Shown piece by piece: positions 16,993 through 25,586 of a DNA stretch of 64,000 bases (position 1 is the first letter of the stretch; every line of letters starts with the position of its first letter). A program made the position numbers and the translations under genes. Source of the DNA: Clostridium aceticum (GTDB lineage Bacteria > Bacillota > Clostridia > Peptostreptococcales > Natronincolaceae); NCBI RefSeq assembly GCF_001042715.1, contig NZ_CP009687.1:797418-861417 (forward strand), in the 5' to 3' direction. Below the pieces are notes generated by a model. It saw only the letters and a list, made by a program, of their open reading frames with translations. It was not told the DNA's origin and did no database searches.

Positions 16993-18170
16993 TTCAAAGC
17001 GTTTTCTAAACAATTTGAACTATTTTTTTCTTTAGAAATAACCCATAGTGTTATGATAACTATGAGAGAGGCTATACCACCTATATAATTAAGTAGTCTA
17101 TATCCTCCAACATTATATAGCATCGGAGAGAGAAGAATAAAGACTAAATTACAAAAAGAGTGAGAAAAAGAGATCAAAGTCATAAATAAGGTTCTTTGGG
17201 TGGGATAGACCTCAGAGGCCAAAGCTTGGAAGGCTAAAAACCCACCATCTAACCCAAATGCATTTAACATAACCACAACAACTACTATAGAAATAGAATT
17301 GATATAGGATAGTGGAAATAAGGTAATTGCCATTAAAATAAAACCTATGCTAGCTGTTTTGAGTTTACCTATTTTATCACTAACAATGGTAGCGATTGTT
17401 ACGCCAACCATAGCACCCGAGTTTGCTAAAGTGTAAACATAGCCTATTTGCCTTTGTCCTAAACCAAAATTTTGATCTAGCCATATGGAAAAAAAGCTAA
17501 AAAGGCATAAGGGAGCTGCCATGATCATAAAGGAAGATAGAACAAACTTTTGTGTTGTTTTGCCTCTAAGCATGTTGAGTAAGTGCTGAAAATCAACGTT
17601 TTCATTCATACTTATGGAGGTAGGTTGATCATTAGGAAGTTTTAACAGAATAAGTAGTACAATAGCAGCAATTAAGGATACACTCCAATAAAGCACTTTC
17701 AAACTAAAGATTTCTACGATATAAGAAGAAGTAGCTGGTGCTAGTAGAATTGCAAATGCAAAGGCAATACGTAGTACACCGGCAGCTCTCCCACGCTGAC
17801 TATAGGGTATAAAGTCGCTTATATAAGCAATAACAGTGGCTCCTATAGTTAAAGAACCTATACCAGTAATCATTCGGGCTATAGCAAAAACATAATGATG
17901 GGCAGCAATGCCGCTAATAAAAGTGCCTACAATAAAGAAACAGGTTGATACAAAAAGGCCTCGCTTTTTTCCGATCTTATCAGTAATCATACCGAAAAAA
18001 GGTAAAAATAAGCCCATAGAAAAAAAACCGAAGTTTAAATAGATAACACTGCTTTTTGGTATGTCAAAGTAAGAGGATAGGTAGGGAATAATTGCATTAA
18101 TAAAATTCATTTCGAAGCTTGTTAAAAACTGTAACAAAAAACATGCAAAAAAAATTAAGGAATAACCCAA
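16989..18170 (-). CDS. Major facilitator superfamily transporter
   Basis: 393 residues with about 12 hydrophobic segments. Motif A appears after the second helix as GMITDKIGKKRG, and the family ARMITGIGSLTIGA segment follows helix 4. A second A-like loop (IVSDKIGKL) follows helix 8. No lipoprotein or periplasmic binding partner is encoded beside it, and the sequence gives no reliable substrate; drug or metabolite efflux is typical for this size class. Convergent with the DUF1385 gene. Confidence 0.9.
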   Translation of the reverse strand: MGYSLIFFACFLLQFLTSFEMNFINAIIPYLSSYFDIPKSSVIYLNFGFFSMGLFLPFFGMITDKIGKKRGLFVSTCFFIVGTFISGIAAHHYVFAIARMITGIGSLTIGATVIAYISDFIPYSQRGRAAGVLRIAFAFAILLAPATSSYIVEIFSLKVLYWSVSLIAAIVLLILLKLPNDQPTSISMNENVDFQHLLNMLRGKTTQKFVLSSFMIMAAPLCLFSFFSIWLDQNFGLGQRQIGYVYTLANSGAMVGVTIATIVSDKIGKLKTASIGFILMAITLFPLSYINSISIVVVVVMLNAFGLDGGFLAFQALASEVYPTQRTLFMTLISFSHSFCNLVFILLSPMLYNVGGYRLLNYIGGIASLIVIITLWVISKEKNSSNCLENALN

Positions 18171-18261
18171 GTTGATACCCCCTTGTTAGATATTACTTTA
18201 ATTATGTAACAAATTTATCTATGTGTAAACATATTTTTCAGTGGTTTATCTTAAAATCTTT

Positions 18262-18388
18262 ATATAGATAAGCAAGTTCAAACTTTAATTTTGATATACA
18301 CGGTCTACGGTTTCTCCCCAAAACCATGGGCTGCAAATGTAGCCTTTAGTATATCAAAATTAAGTCCTGATGTTGTTTATCTATATCT
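18262..18388. repeat. Palindromic element, family 2, copy 1
   Basis: Inverted repeat with outer arms ATATAGATAAGCAAGTTC and its counterpart near 18370-18388, and inner arms TTTAATTTTGATATAC and GTATATCAAAATTAAG. The centre contains GGGCTGCAAATGTAGCC. Partial or related copies occur at 56491 and 35328. No ORF; probably a MITE-like element. Confidence 0.55.
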
Positions 18389-18397
18389 CATATAATT

Positions 18398-18441
18398 AAA
18401 TATTAAAAGGGAAGATCAAGTGATCTTCCCTTTTAATATTT
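18398..18441 (-). terminator. Terminator of the DUF1657 gene
   Basis: A near-perfect ~20-bp stem (18398-18418 with 18421-18441) just after the stop codon of the leftward gene. Confidence 0.85.
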
Positions 18442-18724
18442 ATCTTAGTTTATTTTGATTGTTTTTATTTTGTTGCTGAGCTTGTTGCTGATTTTTTTGT
18501 TGTTGTTGCATTCCTAAAGATTGTTGTAAATATTGAGGCTCTTCACTATTTACGAAATCTACCCTACCTTGAAGCATTTGAATAGTAGTATCTAAGTTTG
18601 TTGACAATTGGTTGAACATTTGCTTCGCTTGTTGGTCTTCTGTGTCCATAGAGAAAGTTTTCAGATCAGCTTGTAAACCTTTTGCACTATTTAAAGCTTG
18701 TTGAAGTTTATTGATTGTTGTCAT
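18440..18724 (-). CDS. DUF1657 protein with glutamine-rich tail
   Basis: 94 residues from ATG 18724, with GGAGGT 8-10 bases upstream; longer frames have no site. Residues 1-65 (MTTINKLQQALNSAKGLQADL...MLQGRVDFVNSEEPQY) are a DUF1657 helical domain, a small family common in spore formers. The last ~30 residues are Q/N-rich (LGMQQQQKNQQQAQQQ...). A second DUF1657 gene at 62684 sits in a spoVA-type operon and lacks this tail. Forespore expression and localisation are plausible by association but not shown here. Confidence 0.8.
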   Translation of the reverse strand: MTTINKLQQALNSAKGLQADLKTFSMDTEDQQAKQMFNQLSTNLDTTIQMLQGRVDFVNSEEPQYLQQSLGMQQQQKNQQQAQQQNKNNQNKLR

Positions 18725-18869
18725 TAGTGTAATACCTCCACATAAGTTTTTGTTTAAAAGTTTTCTTCCTTCTATATTATTAACAAAAGTTTTGGTAATT
18801 CTCATTGTAAAAATAGGCAAAAAATCAAAGAACCAAAGAAGCGTAAGTGTCCTTTGGCTCAATTAAAGT

Positions 18870-19529
18870 TTATTTTAATTGTATATAATGCATAGAAGTT
18901 TGTGTAGAAGTTGTGTTATCAACAATATAAGTATAGTTAGGATTAGCGTGTTCTATAAATGCCTTAATCCAGATGAAACGAAGATGATACATTGTTTCAG
19001 CTTCCATGCCCACATGCTCCCAATAGGGTCGATGTAAACAATTGGTTATTTGCCACTGAACTTTCTCCTCCTGTGCATCGATGACATTATTTGCGTTATC
19101 GCAGGGCATGCCTTCTAATAAATAATTGTTTAATTCTTTGTATAGGAAAGTTGCATTAGACACTTTTTTTTCTTCAAACGCTTCTAAACCCAACTGTTTG
19201 CCTTGTTCTTCATAAACATTTTCTATGGTTTTCAAAGCTTCTTTTCCAAATTTATCTAACAGAATTTTAATCATAGCTGCTTGCCTTGTTTCAACGATAG
19301 AAATTTGTCTTTGCAGCCAACCATGAATATTATCAGTATCAATCAACTTTTCAAGTGGTTCCTGTGGAATAAAATGTCCATATTTTTCTTGGATAGTATC
19401 ACTTAATTGATGTATAAGTTCCTTAGATGCTTCATTGGATAAAGCAGTTAAGATATCCTTCTCTAATTCTTCAAACAACTGAATTTTTTTAAATAACCAA
19501 TGATGAATAGGGCCTAAAAAAGCACTCAT
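18870..19529 (-). CDS. Conserved clostridial protein of unknown function
   Basis: 219 residues starting MSAFLGPIHHWLFKKIQ, ATG at 19529 with GGAGGC upstream. The protein is helical and rich in His, Trp and Glu. Residues about 138-215 contain MPCDNANNVIDAQEE, NCLHRPYWEHVG and LRFIWIKAFIEHANPNYTYIV, a Cys/His-rich pattern that could bind a metal or cofactor. It distantly recalls the L-2-amino-thiazoline-4-carboxylate hydrolase-like family, but I cannot support that. It is encoded upstream of the DUF1657 gene on the same strand, 145 bp apart. Confidence 0.5.
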   Translation of the reverse strand: MSAFLGPIHHWLFKKIQLFEELEKDILTALSNEASKELIHQLSDTIQEKYGHFIPQEPLEKLIDTDNIHGWLQRQISIVETRQAAMIKILLDKFGKEALKTIENVYEEQGKQLGLEAFEEKKVSNATFLYKELNNYLLEGMPCDNANNVIDAQEEKVQWQITNCLHRPYWEHVGMEAETMYHLRFIWIKAFIEHANPNYTYIVDNTTSTQTSMHYIQLK

Positions 19530-19722
19530 AAAGTTGCCTCCTTTAAAATGGAATAATGTTAATTACTATCTATATCATATCCATCTAGCTAAATTTTTAA
19601 AATGATATAAATCACAAATAAAACAAAACTTTAAAAAATCCTTCGGGAACTATCACATCTTTTGATGCATTACATAATATAGAATAAGAACATGATTCAT
19701 TATAAGAAAAGGAGTGAATAGA

Positions 19723-19928
19723 ATGAGTGAACTTAATAAAAATGATGTATTAGGCAACTTTTTTGGAGGGATTTTTGGAGGCAAATCTAACATATTAGTT
19801 ATATTAGTATTATTTTTACTACTAAGTCAGGGTGGAAAAGGATGTGGATTCTGGGGCAAGTTTGATGAAAACTTAATTCTAGTATTTGTAGTGGTTATAC
19901 TATTATTCGGTGGATCTTTCAGATTCTA
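19723..19928 (+). CDS. Small two-helix glycine-rich membrane protein
   Basis: 68 residues from ATG 19723 with AAAAGGAG upstream; stop TAA ends at 19929. A short N-terminus with a GGIFGG segment is followed by two hydrophobic helices (ILVILVLFLLLS and LILVFVVVILLFGG) joined by a Gly/Cys/Trp loop. It resembles small YjcZ-like spore or sporulation membrane peptides in composition, but the match is weak. A terminator follows. Confidence 0.6.
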
Positions 19929-19951
19929 AGAAAATTTCAAAGAACATATTA

Positions 19952-19980
19952 AAAAATAGACACATTGAGTGTCTATTTTT
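19952..19980 (+). terminator. Terminator after the small membrane protein
   Basis: AAAAATAGACAC pairs with GTGTCTATTTTT around ATTGA, 12 bp, with its own T-run. Confidence 0.85.
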
Positions 19981-20115
19981 TATCCAACTCCTTCCAAAAT
20001 AATTAAATTTTAGGTTGTATGCTATATATTACAATGATTAAAAGCTTTCATAATACAGATAATAGTACTGTAGTTACACACTACAAATATACATTCAAGG
20101 AAGGAGGAAGACATA

Positions 20116-20334
20116 ATGGCAACTAATAATAACACAGGTAGAAACCAAATCGTAGTTCCAGAAGCACGTCAAGCATTAAACCAAATGAAAACAGAGATCG
20201 CTAGTGAATTAGGTTTAACAAACTATGAAGCAACTGATAAGGGTAATTTAACAGCTAGACAAAATGGTTACGTTGGTGGATATATGGTTAAAAGATTAAT
20301 CGAGCAAGCTGAAAGAAATATGAGTGGTAGATAG
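20116..20334 (+). CDS. Alpha/beta-type small acid-soluble spore protein
   Basis: 72 residues, ATG 20116 preceded by AAGGAGG. The sequence has the SASP signatures VVPEARQALNQMKTEIASELG, including the TEIA site where germination protease GPR cleaves between E and I, and ...GYVGGYMVKRLIEQAE, one of the two DNA-binding helices. Such proteins coat spore DNA, hold it in an A-like form and supply amino acids at germination. Monocistronic, ended by the terminator at 20367. A sigma-G promoter is expected upstream but I could not place one with correct spacing. Confidence 0.97.
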   Translation: MATNNNTGRNQIVVPEARQALNQMKTEIASELGLTNYEATDKGNLTARQNGYVGGYMVKRLIEQAERNMSGR

Positions 20335-20366
20335 TAAGTTTAATATTTACTATTTAATAAAATAAC

Positions 20367-20400
20367 AAACAAAAGCGAAGCAAAAGCTTCGCTTTTGTTT
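20367..20400. terminator. Terminator after the SASP gene
   Basis: Perfect 15-bp stem with AAAA loop (20367-20381 and 20386-20400), A/T flanks on both sides. Confidence 0.9.
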
Positions 20401-20507
20401 GTGTAAAAGATAAAAATAAGGTTGAAAAAAAATATACCTTAGAGTAAACTAAGTATGTAGTAGAATATGTAAACTTATAAAATATAATTTTAGGGGGCGA
20501 GGCAGTC

Positions 20508-21614
20508 TTGAAACTAGAAAATAAATTAATCAAAAAAATTAATTTTAGTTTAATTATTGTGGTTTTAATGATATGTATTATGGGCATTGTTATGATTGCC
20601 AGTGCTACTCATAGTTTAGGGTATGAAAGATATATTCGGACACAAATATCATCTATTATTATGGGTTTTATAGCAATTATTATTATTTTGTTTATTGATT
20701 ATAATGTATTGGCTAAGTTATATATGCCAATATATATTTTTTCTAACTTATTACTAGTATCAGTGTTGTTATTTGGAGCGGGTGCGGATAGTTGGGGAGC
20801 TAATCGATGGATTAGGATAGGTGGTTTTCAGTTTCAGCCTTCAGATTTTGCCAAAATTGGTATTATTATTTGTCTTGCTAAGGTAATTGATGATCACAAG
20901 GACTCTATTCATAAATTATCTACGATAACAAAAATTCTTCTATTTGCAGGATTACCAATGGCTTTAATTGCGCGTCAGCCAGATCTAGGTACAACAATGG
21001 CTTTTGGTTTCTTTACTTTAGGCATGATTTTTATCGCAGGGCTAAAGTATAAGCATATTTTTATCACAGCTATTATAGGCATGTTCAGTGTTCCCCTTGC
21101 TTGGCTCACCTTTTTAAAGGATTATCAGAAGGATAGAATATTAACCTTCTTAAATCCTGATCTAGACCCTATGGGAAAGGGATATCATGCTATACAATCA
21201 AGATTGGCTGTAGGAAACGGTATGATTTTTGGCAAAGGATTATTCCGAGGTACGCAAAGTCAGTTTGGTTTCTTACCAGAGAAGCATACAGACTTTATTT
21301 TTTCTGTATTGGCAGAAGAGTTGGGATTTGCAGGGGTAAGTGTATTGATTTTGTTATACATTATCATGTTGGTAAAATGTATTAATATAGCAATGGATGC
21401 CAAAGACGACTTTGGTGCATATATTGTTACTGGGGCTACTTTTATGTTGGCATTTCATATTTTCTCAAATATAGGTATGACGATAGGATTAATGCCAGTT
21501 ACTGGTAAGCCATTACCCTTTGTTAGCTATGGGGGGACTTTTATGCTCTCTAATATGATGGCCTTAGGATTGATATTAAATGTAAATATGCGCAGGGATA
21601 AAATTAATTTTTAA
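20508..21614 (+). CDS. rodA: RodA/FtsW/SpoVE-family SEDS peptidoglycan polymerase
   Basis: 368 residues from a TTG start with AGGGGGCGAG about 8 bases before it. About ten membrane segments. SEDS motifs: WGANRWIRIGGFQFQPSDFAK, ARQPDLGTTMAF and the C-terminal PFVSYGGTFMLSNMMALG. These proteins polymerise glycan strands together with a class B PBP. RodA is preferred over FtsW/SpoVE from length and the GGFQFQPS form, but no cognate PBP gene is adjacent, so the process it serves (elongation or cortex) is uncertain. Confidence 0.88.
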   Translation: MKLENKLIKKINFSLIIVVLMICIMGIVMIASATHSLGYERYIRTQISSIIMGFIAIIIILFIDYNVLAKLYMPIYIFSNLLLVSVLLFGAGADSWGANRWIRIGGFQFQPSDFAKIGIIICLAKVIDDHKDSIHKLSTITKILLFAGLPMALIARQPDLGTTMAFGFFTLGMIFIAGLKYKHIFITAIIGMFSVPLAWLTFLKDYQKDRILTFLNPDLDPMGKGYHAIQSRLAVGNGMIFGKGLFRGTQSQFGFLPEKHTDFIFSVLAEELGFAGVSVLILLYIIMLVKCINIAMDAKDDFGAYIVTGATFMLAFHIFSNIGMTIGLMPVTGKPLPFVSYGGTFMLSNMMALGLILNVNMRRDKINF

Positions 21615-21651
21615 ACATATATTTTTTAGATAGCTATAAGAAATACTATAT

Positions 21652-21788
21652 AAGGAGGTGGTGGAAAATGGATTCTATTCCCGATGGGAGTCAGGAACCT
21701 TGTTTAGAAAGTAAAGAGACAAGTATTAGAGGAGAGTTTTCCACTACCCTGAGTGGAGGAACTTCTCTGGAGTAGGAGAGGTGAAAAA
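21652..21788 (+). promoter_or_regulatory. Leader of mgtE with upstream ORF and overlapping hairpin
   Basis: Between rodA and mgtE, a strong AAGGAGGTGG site is followed by a 35-codon ORF, and a stem-loop pairing AGAGTTTTCCACT with AGTGGAGGAACTTCTCT covers its 3' half and runs up to the mgtE ribosome-binding site. The arrangement suggests translation-coupled control. I see no M-box consensus. Confidence 0.5.
21668..21775 (+). CDS. Upstream ORF / leader peptide of mgtE
   Basis: ATG 21668 to TAG 21775, 35 codons, reading MDSIPDGSQEPCLESK and then a Ser/Thr/Gly-rich tail ending TSLE. The ribosome-binding site is stronger than that of mgtE itself. The stop codon lies 13 bases before the mgtE ATG. 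A Mg2+- or proline-responsive leader is known for other Mg2+ transporters (mgtL upstream of mgtA in enterics), so a regulatory peptide is a reasonable guess; homologues were not checked. Confidence 0.5.
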   Translation: MDSIPDGSQEPCLESKETSIRGEFSTTLSGGTSLE

Positions 21789-23123
21789 ATGCATGAAAGA
21801 ATTTTGGAATTGATCGAAGAAAAAAAGTTTGCTGTACTTAAAGAAGAATTAAAGGAAATGAGAGCAGTTGATGTAGCAGAAGCCTTTGATGAACTAGACA
21901 AAAAAAATAGTGTGATTTTATTTCGTTTACTAACAAAAGATGATGCTGCAGAAATCTTTTCTTATTTATCTACACAACAGAGGAAAGATATTGTTAATGC
22001 TATTCATGAAACGCAATTGAAGGAAATCATTGAAGAATTATATTTTGATGATATGATTGACTTTTTAGAAGAAATGCCAGCAAACTTTATAAAAAGAATT
22101 TTGACTTCCGCTACAGAGGAAGAAAGAAAGTTAATCAACCAGTTTTTAAGATATCCTGAAAATTCTGCTGGCAGCTTAATGACCATTGAGTATGTAGACT
22201 TAAAAAAGGAAATGACAGTAAAGCAAGCACTAGAGCATATCAAAAAAACAGGCGTAGATAAAGAAACAATCTATACCTGCTATGTACTCAATGATAAAAG
22301 AAAGCTAGAGGGAATTGTATCCTTAAGAAAATTAGTTCTTTTAGAAGACGACTTACTGATTGCTGATGTAATGAATGAAGATTTTATTTTTACAAAAACT
22401 TTAGACGACCAAGAGGAGATTGCTAGTCTTTTTAAGAAGTATGATTTATTAACATTGCCAGTTGTAGATAAGGAAAATAGGCTGGTTGGAATTATAACTA
22501 TAGATGATATTATAGATGTTATTGATCAGGAAAATACGGAAGACTTTCAAAAAATGGCGGCAATGGAGCCTACAGAAGAGGAATATCTACATGCAGGGGT
22601 TTTTTCCCTAGCAAGAAGAAGAATTTTTTGGTTACTTTTATTAATGATTTCAGCTACTTTTACAGAAGGCATTATTGGACGATTTGAAGATGTATTACAA
22701 GCAGTAGCTATTTTGGCAGCTTCTATTCCAATGTTGATGGATACCGCAGGTAATGCTGGTTCTCAATCCTCTACTTTGATTATTAGAGGAATGGCTTTAG
22801 GAGAAATAGAACTGGGAGACTACTTAAAGGTATTTTGGAGAGAGCTGCGGGTGAGCTTAGTAGTAGGTGCAGTTTTAGGAACCCTCAACTTTTTAAGGAT
22901 GTTACTTCTGGTGAAGGCAGGCTTTAATATCGCTATTACGGTATCAAGTACATTGGTATTGACTATCATGATGGCTAAAGTTGTTGGAGGAACGCTACCT
23001 ATACTAGCAAAGAAAATGAAGCTAGACCCTGCTATTATGGCAGGTCCTATGATTACTACGATTGTAGATGCTTTGGCATTGATTGTATATTTCAATATAG
23101 CTACTATGTTGTTAGGCCTATAA
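21789..23123 (+). CDS. mgtE: MgtE-family magnesium transporter
   Basis: 444 residues from ATG 21789 (GGAGAGGTG upstream). Domain order is typical: helical MgtE N domain (about 5-125, with EMRAVDVAEAFDEL), two CBS domains (about 130-245, with VDLKKEMTVKQALEHI and LLTLPVVDKENRLVGIITIDDI), a plug helix, and five C-terminal membrane helices with PMLMDTAGNAGSQSSTLIIRG, which forms the pore and Mg2+ selectivity site. The N and CBS domains close the channel when cytosolic Mg2+ is high. Expression may also be set by the upstream ORF. Confidence 0.96.
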   Translation: MHERILELIEEKKFAVLKEELKEMRAVDVAEAFDELDKKNSVILFRLLTKDDAAEIFSYLSTQQRKDIVNAIHETQLKEIIEELYFDDMIDFLEEMPANFIKRILTSATEEERKLINQFLRYPENSAGSLMTIEYVDLKKEMTVKQALEHIKKTGVDKETIYTCYVLNDKRKLEGIVSLRKLVLLEDDLLIADVMNEDFIFTKTLDDQEEIASLFKKYDLLTLPVVDKENRLVGIITIDDIIDVIDQENTEDFQKMAAMEPTEEEYLHAGVFSLARRRIFWLLLLMISATFTEGIIGRFEDVLQAVAILAASIPMLMDTAGNAGSQSSTLIIRGMALGEIELGDYLKVFWRELRVSLVVGAVLGTLNFLRMLLLVKAGFNIAITVSSTLVLTIMMAKVVGGTLPILAKKMKLDPAIMAGPMITTIVDALALIVYFNIATMLLGL

Positions 23124-23152
23124 AGACGATCTTTTAGATCGTCTTTATTTTT
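23122..23152 (+). terminator. Terminator after mgtE
   Basis: AAAGACGATCT (23122-23132) pairs with AGATCGTCTTT, followed by a long T-run. Confidence 0.9.
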
Positions 23153-23221
23153 TTTGGATAATTTATCATACTTCAGATAAAAATAATAGTACTCTAATGA
23201 AAATAGCAAAGGAGGTAAAAA

Positions 23222-23905
23222 ATGAAAAGGAAAATAATGATTCCTATATTGTTGATACTATCTGTAATATTATTAAGCATATTTGCATTTGAAAAAAGCT
23301 ATGCACAAAATTTGACATGGGGCTCCAGTGGTGCTGAAGTCACAGAGTTGCAAAATCGACTAACAAGATGGGGATACTATGATGGTCCTATCAGTGGAAC
23401 CTATGGACCTCAAACCTATGAAGCAGTGCGATTATTTCAACAAAGGAATGGTCTTACGGTTGATGGTATCGTAGGTCCTCAAACCAGATCTGCCCTTGGT
23501 ATGCCTAGTCAAGTAACGGCACCTACTACACCAGTCAGCAGAGGGGTATCGAGAAGTGATGATGTCCACTTATTGGCTAGAACCATTCATGCAGAGTCTA
23601 AAGGTGAACCTTATGAAGGTCAGGTAGCAGTAGGAGCAGTGATATTAAACCGAATAAGAAGTGCCGATTTCCCAAATACCCTTGCTGGTGTCGTTTACCA
23701 GCCCTGTGCTTTTGAGCCAGTAAAGCGGGGAACTATCAATGAAGCTCCAAACGATTCTGCCTATAGAGCAGCTAGAGATGCTTTAAACGGTTGGGATCCA
23801 ACTGGAGGAGCACTGTACTTTTGGAACCCAGCCACAGCTACTAGTCGGTGGATATGGACAAGAACCATTACATTAAGAATTGGAAGACATGTATTTGGCA
23901 ATTAA
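23222..23905 (+). CDS. sleB: Spore cortex-lytic enzyme SleB
   Basis: 227 residues. Signal sequence at 1-28, a peptidoglycan-binding domain at about 30-95 (GSSGAEVTELQNRLTRWGYY, then DGIVGPQTRSAL) and a hydrolase_2/SleB catalytic domain at about 115-227 with HAESKGEPYEGQVAVGAVI, whose glutamate is the likely catalytic acid. SleB is a lytic transglycosylase that degrades muramic-lactam cortex during germination. It is followed 14 bp later by ypeB, its usual partner, confirming the assignment. RBS AAAGGAGG. Confidence 0.95.
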   Translation: MKRKIMIPILLILSVILLSIFAFEKSYAQNLTWGSSGAEVTELQNRLTRWGYYDGPISGTYGPQTYEAVRLFQQRNGLTVDGIVGPQTRSALGMPSQVTAPTTPVSRGVSRSDDVHLLARTIHAESKGEPYEGQVAVGAVILNRIRSADFPNTLAGVVYQPCAFEPVKRGTINEAPNDSAYRAARDALNGWDPTGGALYFWNPATATSRWIWTRTITLRIGRHVFGN

Positions 23906-23919
23906 AAAGGAGTGATAGG

Positions 23920-25266
23920 ATGAGAAGATATATACTTCCCAGTATACTAGCAGTAGCTTTAGTAGCAACTGGAATTTGGGGTTACTATCAATATAATGAA
24001 AGAAATGATTATCATACATACTTAGACCTACAGTTTCAAAGACAATTTTATGATCTAATAGGTCATGTGGAAAATGCCCAAGTAGATTTAGCAAAGGCAA
24101 TGGTATCAGGGGGAAATAAGGATATTATTAAGTACCTAAACGATACAGTCTTTCAATCCTATATGGCCCAAGAAAAACTTACTCAATTGCCCTTAGATCA
24201 TGGAGCAATTCGTAGAACAGAAAATTTTTTAAATCAATTAGGAGACTACTGTACAGCAATGGTGAATAAGAGTTTAGAGGGAATTGTTTTAGATCAAGAT
24301 GAAATGAGTACCCTTAGTGAACTGCATAATTATGCCAACATGTTGTCACAGCAGTTAATAGAGTTACAACAAAATATTTCAGCCGGTGGTATAAACTTTG
24401 GAGATCTAAGAAGAGAAGGAAATCGAGATTTAGCTCAGTTAAGCGATAGAATGGAAAAGTTTCAGCTAATTAATTTTGAAGAGAGAATGCAGGAGTATCC
24501 TGAGCTTATCTATGATGGGCCTTTCTCAGAACATTTGAAGGATGTACAACCTCGCTTAGAAGGTGAGACCATCGACGAAGGTCAAGCTATACAAGTTGTG
24601 CAGGAAAACTTTAGAGAAGAGAGTGTGAGAGATATAGAAGTAACTGGGGAAATTGAAAACACCTCTATTCCTGCCTACTATTTAAGAGGTACTAGAAATG
24701 GTAACAATGGACAAGAGGTTTCTATGGCTGTAAGTAAAACAGGAGGAAAAGTGGTGTGGTACTTAAATCCTAGAGAAATAGGGGAAAGCACCTTAGATAG
24801 AGAAGAGGCAATAAAAAGGGCAGAAGAATTTTTAACGAATAAAGGTTATGAAGATATGGTGGCTACTTATACTACAAACTATGAAGGACAGAGTGTGATA
24901 AATTTTGCCTATGAACAAGATGATGTGATTGTCTATACAGATTTGATAAAGGTAAAAGTAGCACTAGATGATGGGGAAATTATAGGCTTAGAAACTGAAG
25001 GTTTCTTAATCAATCACCACAAAAGAGATATAGAAGAACCTGAAGTATCAGAAGAAGAAGCAAGAGAAAGATTATCCAGTGGGGTGGAGGTAGAAAGTAC
25101 AAGGCTAGCTATTATTCCTACTGCTGGAGAAAAAGAAATTCTATGTTATGAATTCAAAGTAAAATTTGGAGAAGATCATTACTTGGTATATATTGATGCC
25201 AATAAAGGTGAACAGAGACAGTTGCTATTAATGATTGAGCAGGAGGATGGCACATTAGTTATGTAG
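23920..25266 (+). CDS. ypeB: Germination protein YpeB
   Basis: 448 residues from ATG 23920 with AAAGGAG upstream; longer forms overlapping sleB are artefacts. An N-terminal membrane anchor (ILPSILAVALVATGIWGYY) is followed by a helical domain (about 30-210) and PepSY-type repeats in the C-terminal half (EAIQVVQENF-like segments such as DEGQAIQVVQENFR and DREEAIKRAEEFLTNKGY). YpeB is required for SleB to be present and stable in the dormant spore. Usual family length. Confidence 0.95.
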   Translation: MRRYILPSILAVALVATGIWGYYQYNERNDYHTYLDLQFQRQFYDLIGHVENAQVDLAKAMVSGGNKDIIKYLNDTVFQSYMAQEKLTQLPLDHGAIRRTENFLNQLGDYCTAMVNKSLEGIVLDQDEMSTLSELHNYANMLSQQLIELQQNISAGGINFGDLRREGNRDLAQLSDRMEKFQLINFEERMQEYPELIYDGPFSEHLKDVQPRLEGETIDEGQAIQVVQENFREESVRDIEVTGEIENTSIPAYYLRGTRNGNNGQEVSMAVSKTGGKVVWYLNPREIGESTLDREEAIKRAEEFLTNKGYEDMVATYTTNYEGQSVINFAYEQDDVIVYTDLIKVKVALDDGEIIGLETEGFLINHHKRDIEEPEVSEEEARERLSSGVEVESTRLAIIPTAGEKEILCYEFKVKFGEDHYLVYIDANKGEQRQLLLMIEQEDGTLVM

Positions 25267-25586
25267 AAACTTTTAGGTAAATTGTGCTTGAATTCATAGC
25301 CGTTAATTTACCCCGTTTTTTCCAAAACCCCTTGCTAGATGTCATCCTGAGGATAGCGAAGAATCTTGAAATAAGGAATTTTTTTCTTCATTTGTAGATC
25401 TTTTGACTCCCCTCAGGATGAGAAATTATGGTTTATCAGGATGACAAATTATAGTTTAGTTAACGTTAATGCGCTTGAATTTAAAATATAATTTGTGTAG
25501 AATAAATTTAACTTAGAGTTAAGCTTCATGTTAAAGTGTAGCTTTAAGTATGACTTCAAAGAGAATCCAATTAAGGGGGAAAAAAC
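25267..25586. other. 320-bp intergenic region containing a family 1 repeat
   Basis: Most of it is the repeat at 25299-25470. The remaining ~115 bp before the FAH gene is AT-rich with no clear promoter that I can assign. Confidence 0.6.
25299..25470. repeat. MITE-like palindromic element, family 1, degraded copy
   Basis: The inner stem pairs TGTCATCCTGAGGATAGCGAAGA with ...GACTCCCCTCAGGATGA, and the right end GTTTAGTTAACGTTAAT keeps the terminal sequence. The left end is eroded. Same orientation as the copies at 42558 and 60073. Confidence 0.75.

Noticed and set aside
21615-21788. M-box Mg2+ riboswitch before mgtE
   Set aside because: None of the M-box consensus sequence is seen; the region is better explained by an upstream ORF and a hairpin.
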